A stretch of 64,000 nucleotides of DNA, from contig NZ_JALKAA010000003.1 of NCBI RefSeq assembly GCF_024171605.1, positions 186,001 through 250,000 of the forward strand. The letters are read 5' to 3'. The notes beneath the pieces were generated by a model. That model saw nothing but the letters and a program-made list of their open reading frames with translations. It was not told the origin of the DNA and ran no database searches. This document shows positions 30,589 through 39,481 of this stretch, one piece after another. The stretch is from Pontibacter sp. HSC-36F09 (lineage in GTDB: Bacteria > Bacteroidota > Bacteroidia > Cytophagales > Hymenobacteraceae). The position numbers and the translations under genes were made by a program. The number at the start of each line of letters is the position of its first letter. Within the stretch, counting starts at the first letter, position 1.

Positions 30589-31632
30589 ATGATTTCAGCA
30601 AAAGCATATGCCGCATTCGATCCTACCAGTCCGCTCAGGCCCTTCAGCCTGGAGCGGCGTGAAGTAGGGGAGCATGACGTGCTGATCGATATCAAATACT
30701 GTGGCGTGTGCCACTCCGACCTGCACCAGGTGCGCGACGAGTGGGGCGGCGCCATGTATCCCCTCGTACCTGGCCACGAAATTGTGGGCGTGGTGACAAA
30801 AGTGGGAGCCTCTGTAAAGAAGTTCAAAGAAGGCGACCTGGCTGGGGTGGGCTGTTTTGTGGACTCCTGCCGTACCTGCGACAGCTGCAAAGAGGGTTTG
30901 GAGCAGTACTGCGAAGTGCAGAACGTGGGCACCTACAACAGCCTGGAGCGCGACGGCAAAACCATTACCTACGGTGGCTACTCCAGTCAGATTGTGGTGG
31001 ACGAGAACTATACCTTGAAAGTGCCGGAGAATCTGGATCTGGCCCGCACCGCACCTTTGCTTTGCGCCGGCATTACGACCTATTCGCCCATCATGGAGTG
31101 GAAGATCGGGAAAGGACACCGCGTGGGTATCGTGGGCCTCGGCGGACTGGGCCACATGGCAGTGAAAATTGCCGCTGCCAAAGGCGCTGATGTGACGGTG
31201 CTGAGTACTTCTCCTAATAAAAAGCAGGACGCAATGGACCTGGGAGCGCACAATTTTGCCGTTACAAAAGACGAAGCTACGCTCAAGCAATTGCGCAATT
31301 CTTTCGATTTTATCATCGATACTGTATCAGCGCCGCACGACTACAACCTATACCTGTCCATGCTCAAACGAGACGGTACCATAATCCTGCTGGGAGCGCC
31401 GCCAGAGCCTTCTACCGTAGCTGGTTTCAGTCTGATTGCCCGTCGCAAGCGACTGGTTGGTTCCATGATCGGTGGTATACCTGAAACACAGGAAATGCTG
31501 GACTTCTGCGCCGAGCACAACATCATGTCCGACATCGAGCTAATCAAAATGGAAGACATCAACGAAGCCTACGAACGTATGCTTCGCAGCGATGTGAAGT
31601 ACCGTTTTGTGATCGATATGGCGAGTTTGTAA
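30589..31632 (+). CDS. Zinc-dependent alcohol dehydrogenase, YahK/CAD type
   Basis: 347-residue medium-chain dehydrogenase/reductase. The catalytic zinc ligands are in CGVCHSDLHQ (Cys about 38) and GHEIVGVV (His-Glu about 61-62). The structural zinc site is CRTCDSCKEGLEQYC (about 93-107). The Rossmann motif GIVGLGGLGHMAVK at about 176-189 and the following ST residues suggest NADP preference. This set is typical of aldehyde-reducing YahK/AdhC enzymes. A strong terminator is shared with the convergent HD gene. Confidence 0.93.
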   Translation: MISAKAYAAFDPTSPLRPFSLERREVGEHDVLIDIKYCGVCHSDLHQVRDEWGGAMYPLVPGHEIVGVVTKVGASVKKFKEGDLAGVGCFVDSCRTCDSCKEGLEQYCEVQNVGTYNSLERDGKTITYGGYSSQIVVDENYTLKVPENLDLARTAPLLCAGITTYSPIMEWKIGKGHRVGIVGLGGLGHMAVKIAAAKGADVTVLSTSPNKKQDAMDLGAHNFAVTKDEATLKQLRNSFDFIIDTVSAPHDYNLYLSMLKRDGTIILLGAPPEPSTVAGFSLIARRKRLVGSMIGGIPETQEMLDFCAEHNIMSDIELIKMEDINEAYERMLRSDVKYRFVIDMASL

Positions 31633-31646
31633 ATTACAATTAGTTT

Positions 31647-31672
31647 ATGGCGCGAGCGTCCTCGCTCGTGTC
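31647..31672. repeat. Dispersed palindromic repeat, copy 1
   Basis: The block runs from ATGGCGCGAGCGT to CGCTCGTG and closely matches 36426-36451. CGAGCG pairs with CGCTCG, so it can form a short hairpin. It is a dispersed repeat of unknown function. Confidence 0.6.
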
Positions 31673-31762
31673 TATTATAGTGAGGCCTTTAGCCGTTACT
31701 TATTTCGGAACCGGGCCACAGGCTTTATTATAGCAAGTCACAAACGAGGAAGTTCGCACCAT

Positions 31763-31802
31763 TAAAAAAGGCCCCATCTATTAATAGATGGGGCCTTTTT
31801 TA
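31763..31802. terminator. Bidirectional terminator
   Basis: AAGGCCCCATCTATTAATAGATGGGGCCTT region: a long perfect stem (GGCCCCATCTATTA arm to arm) flanked by A6 and T7, between the convergent dehydrogenase and HD genes. Confidence 0.95.
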
Positions 31803-31807
31803 ATGCT

Positions 31808-32428
31808 TTATTGTTCTAACTCCCGCTGAAGATTCGCTTTTGCCTTATCCTCCAATGCCGCCTGAAAAGCGGGTGTTTTATAGATCTGTTTTTGAGAAAG
31901 GAAGTGTTGCAGCACCTTGCGTCTGCCGGGTTTGTAAATCAGGTCAGGATAAATGCTGTACTCTTTCCGCACGCCTTGGCTATACCTGTCATAACGCGCT
32001 TCGTCTGCTCCCAAAATAGCGAGGTCTAAGTCAAGTAGCAGGTTGATGAGATTATTCTCTTGTGTCAGGTGCGTCTTGGTGGCGATGATCATTTCTTTCA
32101 CTTTTATCAGATCGGCTTCAGGTATACCGAGCCGATGCAGGCGCGCTTCTGCGACCAGGGCACTCTGAGCTTCATTGTCAGAACGGGTCGCCTTGTACAC
32201 GATGTCGTGGTAGAAAATGGCAAAAAGTAACAAGTCGAACTGCTGACTATCAACTTTATACCTGTCTGTCAGTTCCAGCATGTAGGCGATGTGGTCGAGG
32301 TTATGATAGTGCCTGTCCTTTGCAGTATAAGCCTTTTCCAGTTCATACCACAGTTGCCCGATCAGCTCATCATCTGAGCTATACCTGCGGCACAGCGCTT
32401 TCCATTCTGTTTTTACAAAGTCCTCCAT
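31808..32428 (-). CDS. HD-domain metal-dependent phosphohydrolase
   Basis: 206 residues. The HD signature is split as in the predicted HD-superfamily hydrolases: HYHNLDHIAYMLEL (about 40-53, first His/HD pair) and LFAIFYHDIVYKATRSDNEAQSA (about 85-107, metal-binding His-Asp). It has no signal peptide or membrane segment. Members are annotated as predicted phosphohydrolases acting on nucleotides, without defined substrate. It is 6 bases after the anti-sigma/TonB gene, so it is the third gene of the sigma-factor operon. Whether it is functionally linked is unclear. Confidence 0.85.
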   Translation of the reverse strand: MEDFVKTEWKALCRRYSSDDELIGQLWYELEKAYTAKDRHYHNLDHIAYMLELTDRYKVDSQQFDLLLFAIFYHDIVYKATRSDNEAQSALVAEARLHRLGIPEADLIKVKEMIIATKTHLTQENNLINLLLDLDLAILGADEARYDRYSQGVRKEYSIYPDLIYKPGRRKVLQHFLSQKQIYKTPAFQAALEDKAKANLQRELEQ

Positions 32429-32434
32429 CCGGTT

Positions 32435-33790
32435 TTATTTTTCTGGTCTGAAGCGTACGACAATTCTCACCTCTTGATTGATTTTCTGGCCATCCTGCGT
32501 GGCTGCTTGCCATTTTGGTCCCTGTGCTACCAACCGCATAGCCTCATCGTCGCAGGGCTTGCAAAGGCTCCGGACTACTTCCAGATTTTCGAGTGAACCG
32601 CTTGTCGTAACCATTGCCCGCACCACGACACGGCCTCTCATCATGTTGGAGGAATAGCGCAGGTTTTCTGCCAAGTACTGACGGTAAGCTTTATGGCCCG
32701 CAGCAGGTCTGGCCGACACAACAGGAGTTGGATTAGTAGGTTGGCGTGTTACGACCACCTCGCTCAAGGCTCGGTTGTCCACCTGCAGATCCATGGTGAT
32801 GGGTCCTGAGTTGACATCTACACCTTTTTCTCTGGTTTGGTAGCCGATATACCGGAAAGCAAGGGTTGCTTTTTCATCTGGTAAGGTCAATACAAAATTG
32901 CCCTGTGCATCGGTAGCTACTCCCTGGGTAGTGCCCTTCACCACAACCGACACGCCGGGCAGCGGCGTACCATCCTGATCGACCACCTGCCCCTGTACCT
33001 GGTTCTGGCCGATTTGTTCATTTCGCTGCACCTGCACACCAGCTATCCGTCCTATTAGCGCTTTGGCAACAGCGGTACTTTCCGGCGTCATTGTGTTTCG
33101 CAGCGCAGGTGGCGGCACTGTCACTTCGGCCAGCTTTTGAGACTGAGCAGTTACAACTCGCTCAGGTATAGACTCTGTCAGATCAGCCACAATTATTTCA
33201 ACTTCAACTTCTTCAATGTCATCAGCTAAAAGTGCTTCTTCCCGAACAGCCTGACTGCTCGTGCGAGCCCGCGGCGTACGAAGTGGAGCCGGCTTGGAAA
33301 TGGCTGCTATGTGGCGCGGGCGCACCGTATCGGGCTTGGCATCTGCCACGGTTTCAGGTATAGCCGGAGCCTGCTCTTCGCTAAAGTCCATCGCTTCCTG
33401 AATCGCCTTCTCCTGCTGTACGGCTATACCTTGCTGCTCGCGTACCTGCTGGTAGTTATAATAGAAAACCACCACCGTGGAGAGCAGCACCATGGCCACG
33501 GCAGCGGCAACGCGCCAATCGGTCAGGTATAGCGGCACCGGCATACGACTCTGGCGGCGACTTTTAACTTCAATATGGGAGTTGATGTCTTCTACCTGGC
33601 TTTCTGTCTGGGCAGCATCTGACACAGACAGTCCTTCCAGCACATCCGAGCACAGGTCGCAGTCCAGCAAGTGGCGCTCCAGCTGGTGGTGCAGGGCATC
33701 GGGCAAAGTGCCTGCCTGGTACTGCTCCAGCAGTTCCACGGAAGGGTGGTCGCCCCTGTCCCAAAGTATATGTCGCTTATCTGGCTGCAT
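32435..33790 (-). CDS. Anti-sigma-like membrane protein with CarboxypepD_reg and TonB domains
   Basis: 451 residues. The N-terminus (about 19-53) looks like a zinc-binding anti-sigma domain, with HLLDCDLC (H-x3-C-x2-C). One transmembrane helix, VAAAVAMVLLSTVVVFYY, is at about 92-110, followed by a Pro/Ala/Glu-rich periplasmic linker. A CarboxypepD_reg-like beta-sandwich follows (VDQDGTPLPGVSVVVKGTTQ ... FRYIGYQTRE, about 262-325), then a C-terminal TonB-type domain (NMMRGRVVVRAMVTTSGSLE, with LCKPCDDEA). It overlaps the sigma-factor gene by 14 bases, so the two are coupled. I infer a sigma regulator that senses or transduces an envelope signal. The combination with TonB-like and carboxypeptidase-regulatory domains is unusual. 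Confidence 0.8.
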   Translation of the reverse strand: MQPDKRHILWDRGDHPSVELLEQYQAGTLPDALHHQLERHLLDCDLCSDVLEGLSVSDAAQTESQVEDINSHIEVKSRRQSRMPVPLYLTDWRVAAAVAMVLLSTVVVFYYNYQQVREQQGIAVQQEKAIQEAMDFSEEQAPAIPETVADAKPDTVRPRHIAAISKPAPLRTPRARTSSQAVREEALLADDIEEVEVEIIVADLTESIPERVVTAQSQKLAEVTVPPPALRNTMTPESTAVAKALIGRIAGVQVQRNEQIGQNQVQGQVVDQDGTPLPGVSVVVKGTTQGVATDAQGNFVLTLPDEKATLAFRYIGYQTREKGVDVNSGPITMDLQVDNRALSEVVVTRQPTNPTPVVSARPAAGHKAYRQYLAENLRYSSNMMRGRVVVRAMVTTSGSLENLEVVRSLCKPCDDEAMRLVAQGPKWQAATQDGQKINQEVRIVVRFRPEK

Positions 33791-34376
33791 GGTTTTTCTC
33801 CATGATGATTTTCAGGTTTCGCTTTCCGTTCTGGATGTAGCTTTTCACTTTATTCAGGTCGCATCCCGTGAGGGCGCTGATCTCTTTATAACTCTTCTGC
33901 TGCAAATAAAACAGCTCCACACACTCCCGCTGCTGAGGTGGCAGCTCCTTTAAGGCCGCATGCAAAGCCTGTTCCAGTTGCTCAGATTCTTCCGCGTGAG
34001 TAGGATGCAGTGGTTCTGCAGTTTCCATAAAAGGTGACGTATTATCGGAGAGCGGCACCGTGCTTTTGTGCTTGCTTGCCCTAAGTTGCATCAGGCAGTA
34101 GTTTCGGGTGGTCACGTGCAGCCAGCTTTTAAAGTTGCTGACCTCGTGCTGTAGCAGCGCTTTCGAAACATGCTCGAACAGCTGCATGGTGGCGTCTTTA
34201 CTTTCCTCGGGGTCCTGCAGGTATTTCTGGCAGACCAGGTATACGAGTTTGGAATGGCGCTGAAACAATTCTCCCAGATGCTCCAGATCGCCCGTCTCCT
34301 TATACAGCCGCACCAGCTCCTGATCGTCGGGAGGCGGCTTGGCGTTGGTGAAGAGCTTGATGAAAAAAGGGAGCAT
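33777..34376 (-). CDS. ECF-type RNA polymerase sigma factor
   Basis: 199 residues. Region 2 spans about residues 30-100, with FQRHSKLVYLVCQKYLQDPEESKDATMQLF and WLHVTTRNYCLMQLR. Region 4 is at about 135-190, with LKELPPQQRECVELFYLQQKSYKEISALTGCDLNKVKSYIQNGKRNLK as the helix-turn-helix. There is a variable acidic linker between them. This is the standard extracytoplasmic-function layout. The downstream overlapping gene encodes a membrane anti-sigma-like protein, and the divergent VWA gene starts 99 bases away, making it a candidate target. Confidence 0.92.
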   Translation of the reverse strand: MLPFFIKLFTNAKPPPDDQELVRLYKETGDLEHLGELFQRHSKLVYLVCQKYLQDPEESKDATMQLFEHVSKALLQHEVSNFKSWLHVTTRNYCLMQLRASKHKSTVPLSDNTSPFMETAEPLHPTHAEESEQLEQALHAALKELPPQQRECVELFYLQQKSYKEISALTGCDLNKVKSYIQNGKRNLKIIMEKNHAAR

Positions 34377-34474
34377 GTGCCGGAATTGTTTTCTAAAGAA
34401 AAGAAAAATATTCTGAAAATTTTATGGAAAGCCTGTGGAGGTGGCATCATGTCGGAAACCAAAACATAATAGCC

Positions 34475-36352
34475 ATGAAAAAGAACCTCTTCCTGCTCTT
34501 CGCCCTTATGCTGTTCGGGCTGACTGCAACCGCTCAAAATCGCACCATCACCGGCACTGTAACCGACTTGAGTGGCGGCAATCCGCTGCCCGGCGTGAGC
34601 ATTACCATTAAAGGCACATCTAAGGGTGCCGCTACCGACAAGCACGGCAAGTACAGCCTGGCTATACCTGGTGATGATGCCACGCTGGTATTTCGCTATA
34701 TCGGTTACATGACCCAGGAAGCAAAGGTGGGCAAGCGGAATGTAGTGGATATAAAATTACAGTTGGATACCCATACACTGCATGAAGTGGTTGTGACCGA
34801 ACAAAGCATACCCCGGGCGCTGGCAGGAAAGGTAGCAGGCGTTTTTTCAAGGAGAGATGCTGCAGAAAATATGACCTATGCACCAGCACACGTACCTCTG
34901 CACGATGCCGCTCCGATCGTGCACAACACCGAGAACTATGCTTTCATCAAAGAGAATGCCTTCCTGGATGCGCAGAAAAACCCGCTTTCCACTTTTTCCA
35001 TCGATGTAGACAATGCTTCTTACAGCAATGTGCGCCGCTTCCTGAATCAAGGGCAGCGCCCACCTGCCGATGCGGTGCGCATCGAGGAAATGGTCAACTA
35101 CTTCAACTACGACTACCCGCAGCCTACTGGTGATGCTCCCTTCTCTATAACAACCGAGCTGTCGGCCAGCCCCTGGAACAAAAACAACCAGCTATTGCAC
35201 ATCGGTTTGCAAGGCAAGCGTGTCGCCACGGATCAACTGCCGGCATCCAACCTGGTTTTCCTAATCGACGTGTCCGGTTCGATGTTCTCGCCGGATAAAC
35301 TGCAGCTCGTGAAAGCCGGCCTGAAACTGCTGGTGGACGAGCTTCGTCCGCAGGACATGGTGTCGATGGTGGTGTATGCGGGGGCGGCAGGATTGGTGCT
35401 GCCCTCCACCTCCGGAAAAGAAAAGAAGAAGATAATAGAAGCATTAGATAAGCTCGAAGCAGGCGGTTCGACAGCCGGTGGCGCAGGCATCAATCTGGCT
35501 TATAAAGTCGCTGAAGAGAGCTTTGTAAAAGGAGGCAACAATCGCGTGATTTTGGCATCTGACGGTGACTTTAACGTGGGCGTGAGCAGCGACAGCGAAC
35601 TACAGCGCCTAATCGAGAAGAAGCGTGAGACAGGTGTGTTCCTGACCGTATTGGGTTTCGGAACTGGCAATTATAAAGACTCCCGCATGGAGCAACTGGC
35701 CAACAAAGGCAACGGTAACTACGCTTACATCGATAACATCCGGGAAGCGCAGAAAGTGTTTGTGAACGAGTTCGGCGGCACGCTCTTCACCATCGCCAAA
35801 GACGTAAAACTGCAACTCGAATTTAACCCCGCCAAAGTTAAAGCCTACCGCCTGATCGGCTACGAAAACCGTGCACTGGCCAATGAAGAATTCAACGACG
35901 ATAAGAAAGACGCCGGCGATATGGGTTCAGGCCATACTGTCACCGCACTTTATGAAATCGTACCAGCAGGGTCTTCATCCGAATCATTGGCAGGTAATGT
36001 CGATCCACTCAAGTATCAGAAAACAAGCCTCGACCCGAAAGCCAAACGAACCGACGAAATGCTCACGATGAAGCTTCGCTACAAAGAACCTGACGGCGAG
36101 ACCAGCAGGTTGATGACCACCACGGTAACTAGTCAGGCTATACCTGTTGAGCAAACCTCCGATAATCTCCGTTTCTCAGCCGCAGTAGCTGCCTGTGGAA
36201 TGCTGCTCCGCGATTCCGAGCACAAAGGTAATGCCTCGTACCCGATGGTGCTGGAACTGGCGAAGAATGCCCGTGGTAAGGATGAAGAGGGGTATCGGAT
36301 TGAGTTTGTCAATCTGGTGAAGTCGATGGGATTGTTGAGTGATGGGAGGTAA
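34475..36352 (+). CDS. VWA-domain protein (YfbK-like) with CarboxypepD_reg domain
   Basis: 625 residues from the ATG at 34475, where the signal peptide MKKNLFLLFALMLFGLTATA begins. Residues 22-100 form a CarboxypepD_reg-like domain (NPLPGVSITIKGTSKGAATD ... FRYIGYMTQE), closely resembling that in the divergent anti-sigma protein. It is followed by the YfbK N-region (NPLSTFSIDVDNASYSNVRRF), a von Willebrand factor A domain with the MIDAS motif DVSGSMFSPDK, and the C-terminal DUF3520 region. It is exported, probably surface- or periplasm-exposed, with a role in binding. The proximity and shared domain suggest a functional link with the sigma locus. Confidence 0.88.
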   Translation: MKKNLFLLFALMLFGLTATAQNRTITGTVTDLSGGNPLPGVSITIKGTSKGAATDKHGKYSLAIPGDDATLVFRYIGYMTQEAKVGKRNVVDIKLQLDTHTLHEVVVTEQSIPRALAGKVAGVFSRRDAAENMTYAPAHVPLHDAAPIVHNTENYAFIKENAFLDAQKNPLSTFSIDVDNASYSNVRRFLNQGQRPPADAVRIEEMVNYFNYDYPQPTGDAPFSITTELSASPWNKNNQLLHIGLQGKRVATDQLPASNLVFLIDVSGSMFSPDKLQLVKAGLKLLVDELRPQDMVSMVVYAGAAGLVLPSTSGKEKKKIIEALDKLEAGGSTAGGAGINLAYKVAEESFVKGGNNRVILASDGDFNVGVSSDSELQRLIEKKRETGVFLTVLGFGTGNYKDSRMEQLANKGNGNYAYIDNIREAQKVFVNEFGGTLFTIAKDVKLQLEFNPAKVKAYRLIGYENRALANEEFNDDKKDAGDMGSGHTVTALYEIVPAGSSSESLAGNVDPLKYQKTSLDPKAKRTDEMLTMKLRYKEPDGETSRLMTTTVTSQAIPVEQTSDNLRFSAAVAACGMLLRDSEHKGNASYPMVLELAKNARGKDEEGYRIEFVNLVKSMGLLSDGR

Positions 36353-36372
36353 GTAAATTATTGACTTGTTGT

Positions 36373-36408
36373 AAAGAGGAAGGAGCGGGGTGCTCCTTCC
36401 TCTTTTTG
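36373..36408 (+). terminator. Intrinsic terminator after VWA gene
   Basis: AGAGGAAGGAGC / GCTCCTTCCTCT stem with a T5 tail, about 22 bases after the stop at 36352. Confidence 0.9.
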
Positions 36409-36425
36409 CTAATGGTATAGCCTCT

Positions 36426-36451
36426 ATGGCGCGAGCGTCTACGCTCGTGAC
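36426..36451. repeat. Dispersed palindromic repeat, copy 2
   Basis: ATGGCGCGAGCGTCTACGCT followed by CGTGAC. It matches the copy at 31647 at nearly every position outside the loop. Confidence 0.6.
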
Positions 36452-36489
36452 AGGTATAGGTATAGCTTGCTTTGTGGCTAATGCTTTCG

Positions 36490-36630
36490 CAGGTATACGA
36501 ACCTATGTTGTTTTATAGCTTGCCCTGGCCGGGCGGGCCTTACTTTTTTCCTTGATGAAAAGAAAGAGGGCCCCTACCCCCAGTAAGCAAAAAAATCAAG
36601 ACGATTCTAAACTCGCTGACCGCTCAAACA
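36490..36630 (+). repeat. Long dispersed repeat, copy A
   Basis: Shares with 46410-46565 the blocks GCAGGTATA, GTTGTTTTATAGCTTGCCCT, GGCCGGGCGGGCC, ACTTTTTTCCTTGATGAAAA and GCAAAAAAATCAAGACG in the same order and spacing. Copy A carries an extra GAGGGCCCCTACCCCC block not seen in copy B. Its coding capacity is negligible. Confidence 0.8.
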
Positions 36631-36857
36631 CAAAATCGTCGCTGGTGCACTTGGCACCATTGTCTGCTCAGTTGCTTCAGGGCAAGTATGTATTGCTATA
36701 CCTGCGAGTGAATTGTGACATAAACAACAAGGCTTATACATATAAATCGGGAATGGCGGGAAGTCCCCCTTCAAAGGGGGCAGGGGGATATCAATCGAGC
36801 ACGAGAATCCTGTCAATTCTTTAATCCGTGGGGGTAGGGACCCTCTTGAATCCTGAT

Positions 36858-37490
36858 TCAGACGGCTTTCCGCACCACCCAAGTTGTCATTGCCCGATCC
36901 TGTTCTACCAGCACCGTCTTCAACGGCTCCAGTCGCTCGGCGCCTAATTCCCTCTCCATCGCAATCACCAAATTTTCATCCGCCAGAAACCAGACCGGAC
37001 CGTGTGCCATCCGGTAAAAACGACCCTCCATCTGTTGCAGTTTTCCTTCCAGTCCGATGGTGGTGCTGAAGCGGGCGAAAAGCATACCGCCCGGTTTGAT
37101 GGTACGCCAGAGTTCCTGCACGATCCCTTTGAAATGTTCCTCGCTTCGGGCAAAATGCAACACCGCGCTGCAGAGTACAACGTCAAATTTTTCATCGGCA
37201 AATGGCAGCTCATCCAGATCAGCGACTACAAAATTTTTGCTTGGTAGCGTTGGGGCCATTTCTGTTGCCAGTTTCCTCACTTTTTCGATGGCTTCTGCTG
37301 AAATATCAGCTCCGTATACCTGCACACCGGCTTGCATCAGGTAAGCTATATTTCGACCGGCTCCGCAACCAGCGTCGAGTAATTGCATACCTTTCTGAAT
37401 GCGGCCTTTCAGCAACTGGTCGAACAGGTAGATGTCGATATCGCCGAACTGGGCGCGGAGGGAAGCAAGAGGGATGTGAAACATAAGCAC
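36858..37490 (-). CDS. SAM-dependent class I methyltransferase
   Basis: 210 residues. Motif I is LLDAGCGAGRNIAYL (about 38-52), motif II VYGADISAEAIEKV (about 59-72) and motif IV FDVVLCSAVLHFA (about 101-113). This is the Methyltransf_11/UbiE-like Rossmann fold. N-terminal residues HIPLASLRAQFGDIDIYLFDQL form a helical cap. The substrate is unknown; similar proteins include tellurite-resistance and small-molecule methyltransferases. The final codons lie against a repeat region. Confidence 0.87.
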   Translation of the reverse strand: MLMFHIPLASLRAQFGDIDIYLFDQLLKGRIQKGMQLLDAGCGAGRNIAYLMQAGVQVYGADISAEAIEKVRKLATEMAPTLPSKNFVVADLDELPFADEKFDVVLCSAVLHFARSEEHFKGIVQELWRTIKPGGMLFARFSTTIGLEGKLQQMEGRFYRMAHGPVWFLADENLVIAMERELGAERLEPLKTVLVEQDRAMTTWVVRKAV

Positions 37491-37605
37491 TGTTGTTCAG
37501 ACAATGATGTAATAATGTGTACGAGGATGAAATTAAGCATGATTTCTCTATCCTTTGTCCTTTATTTTTAAGAATATTGAACAGAAATAATTGACCGAAG
37601 CCCCT

Positions 37606-39318
37606 ATGAATAACGTAACTGCAACCGAAACTGTGAAGCGATCTGGCCTGTCTGTGAGCGAATTTATCCAGAAATACGCCAACCATCCGACTTATATTCC
37701 ACCAACCGGCCCCGAACTGAACGCCAAAAACTGGCAGTGTGAGGCGGCCCTGCGCATGTTCCTCAACAACCTTACCGACGAAGTAGCCGAAGATCCTTCC
37801 CGTCTTGTTGTTTACGGTGGTATCGGGCAGGCAGCGCGCACTGTAAAAGATGCGCAGAAGATTATTGAAGTGCTGTTGAATCTGGAGGAAGACGAGAGTT
37901 TGCTCGTGCAATCGGGTAAGCCGGTGGGCAAGGTGCGCACGCATGCCGAGGCGCCGCGTGTGCTCATCGCCAACTCAAACCTGGTGCCGCATTGGGCGAC
38001 GTGGGAGCATTTCAACGAACTCCGTGCCCGTGGCCTGATGATGTACGGCCAGATGACGGCCGGTAGCTGGATTTACATCGGTACGCAGGGCATTCTGCAG
38101 GGTACTTACGAAACGTTTGCGGCCTGCGGCAGAATCCACTTCAACGATGACCTACGCCACAAACTGCTCGTAACAGGCGGATTGGGTGGCATGGGCGGCG
38201 CACAGCCCCTGGCTGCTACAATTGCGGGCGCCACTTTCCTGGGCGTTGACATCGATCCGGAGCGCATCAAAAAACGCCTCGAAACCCGCTACATCGATAA
38301 AATGACCTACGACTACGAGGAGGCGAAACGCTGGGCACTGGAAGCCAAGGATAAAGGAGAGGCGATCTCGATTGGTCTGGTAGGTGACATAGGCGATGTG
38401 CTGCAGAAGCTGATTCAAGACAATATCACCCCGGAGATTCTGACTGACCAGACTTCCGCACACGACCCGATCAACGGCTATGTGCCAAATGGAATGACCC
38501 TGCAGGAAGCATTGGCGCTGCGCGAAAGTGATCCGCAGGAGTACAAAGCCCGCTCCCTCAAGAGCATGGCCCGCCACGTGGGCTTTATGCTGGAGTTGCA
38601 GCAGCGCGGCAGCCGTACTTTCGACTATGGCAACAACCTGCGCGAGTTTGCGCAGCAGGGCGGCGAGCCGAATGCCTTTAATATACCGGGCTTTGTGCCG
38701 GAATACATGCGTCCGCTCTTCTGCGAAGGCAAAGGACCTTTCCGCTGGGCGGCTCTTTCCGGCGATCCGGAGGATATCCGCGTGACGGACGAAGCACTGA
38801 AGGAGCTTTTCCCGGAGAATACGCACATGATCAAATGGCTGGACGAAGCCGAAGAAAAAGTTGCGTTCCAAGGATTACCGTGCCGCATTTGCTGGCTGGG
38901 TATGGGCGAGCGTGAAAAAGCCGGTCTGATGTTCAATCAACTCGTGCGCGATGGCAAAGTAAAAGCCCCGATCGTGATCGGTCGCGACCACCTCGATTGC
39001 GGCTCGGTAGCGTCACCTTACCGCGAAACCGAAGGTATGCTGGACGGCTCGGATGCCGTATCTGACTGGCCGCTACTCAACCTCATGTCCAACACGGCGG
39101 GCGGTGCTACCTGGGTATCGTTTCACCACGGTGGTGGCGTAGGTATAGGCTACTCGCAGCACGCGGGTATGGTGATTCTGGCAGACGGTACCGAACGCGC
39201 CGATCGTTGCCTAAACCGTGTACTGCACAACGACCCGGCGATGGGCATCTTCCGCCACGCCGACGCCGGTTACGAAACCGCGCAGGCTAATGCCGAGAAA
39301 TTTGGCTTGAACTTGTAA
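37606..39318 (+). CDS. hutU: Urocanate hydratase
   Basis: Second enzyme of histidine degradation, converting urocanate to imidazolone propionate with tightly bound NAD+. The sequence carries [13 protein letters not shown], the NAD-binding segment [15 protein letters not shown] (about 192-206) and the active-site box [18 protein letters not shown] (about 460-477, containing the conserved Cys). I choose the ATG at 37606; an in-frame TTG five codons upstream is possible. The length of 570 residues is near the family norm. It is first of a hut cluster but separated from hutI by a strong terminator and a lipoprotein gene. Confidence 0.96.
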   Translation: MNNVTATETVKRSGLSVSEFIQKYANHPTYIPPTGPELNAKNWQCEAALRMFLNNLTDEVAEDPSRLVVYGGIGQAARTVKDAQKIIEVLLNLEEDESLLVQSGKPVGKVRTHAEAPRVLIANSNLVPHWATWEHFNELRARGLMMYGQMTAGSWIYIGTQGILQGTYETFAACGRIHFNDDLRHKLLVTGGLGGMGGAQPLAATIAGATFLGVDIDPERIKKRLETRYIDKMTYDYEEAKRWALEAKDKGEAISIGLVGDIGDVLQKLIQDNITPEILTDQTSAHDPINGYVPNGMTLQEALALRESDPQEYKARSLKSMARHVGFMLELQQRGSRTFDYGNNLREFAQQGGEPNAFNIPGFVPEYMRPLFCEGKGPFRWAALSGDPEDIRVTDEALKELFPENTHMIKWLDEAEEKVAFQGLPCRICWLGMGEREKAGLMFNQLVRDGKVKAPIVIGRDHLDCGSVASPYRETEGMLDGSDAVSDWPLLNLMSNTAGGATWVSFHHGGGVGIGYSQHAGMVILADGTERADRCLNRVLHNDPAMGIFRHADAGYETAQANAEKFGLNL

Positions 39319-39321
39319 GCT

Positions 39322-39362
39322 TAAATTTGCCCTCGCCTCGTAACAGGTGAGGGCAAATTTTT
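39322..39362 (+). terminator. Intrinsic terminator after hutU
   Basis: AAATTTGCCCTC / GAGGGCAAATTT stem with a T-rich tail immediately after the hutU stop. It implies that hutU is not simply cotranscribed with hutI. Confidence 0.92.
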
Positions 39363-39481
39363 AGCTACTATACCAAATAGTTTGAATTACAATGTCAGTA
39401 ATATGTATATGGTAGATGGGCAGAACGCTTAATTAAAAATTAGGAAGATAGCGACATTGAGCAATAACAACTAATACCCTT

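Larger units (their letters stand above)
36353..36857. other. Repeat-rich intergenic region
   Basis: 505 bases holding a terminator, a palindromic dispersed repeat (36426-36451), a longer dispersed repeat shared with 46410-46565, one CCCCTTC/GGGG-type repeat (36765-36790), and a 16-base inverted pair (36566-36581 and 36830-36845, one mismatch). Open frames crossing it are built from these repeats. Confidence 0.7.

Noticed and set aside
36552..36824. 90-residue open frame
   Set aside because: It is assembled from dispersed repeats.
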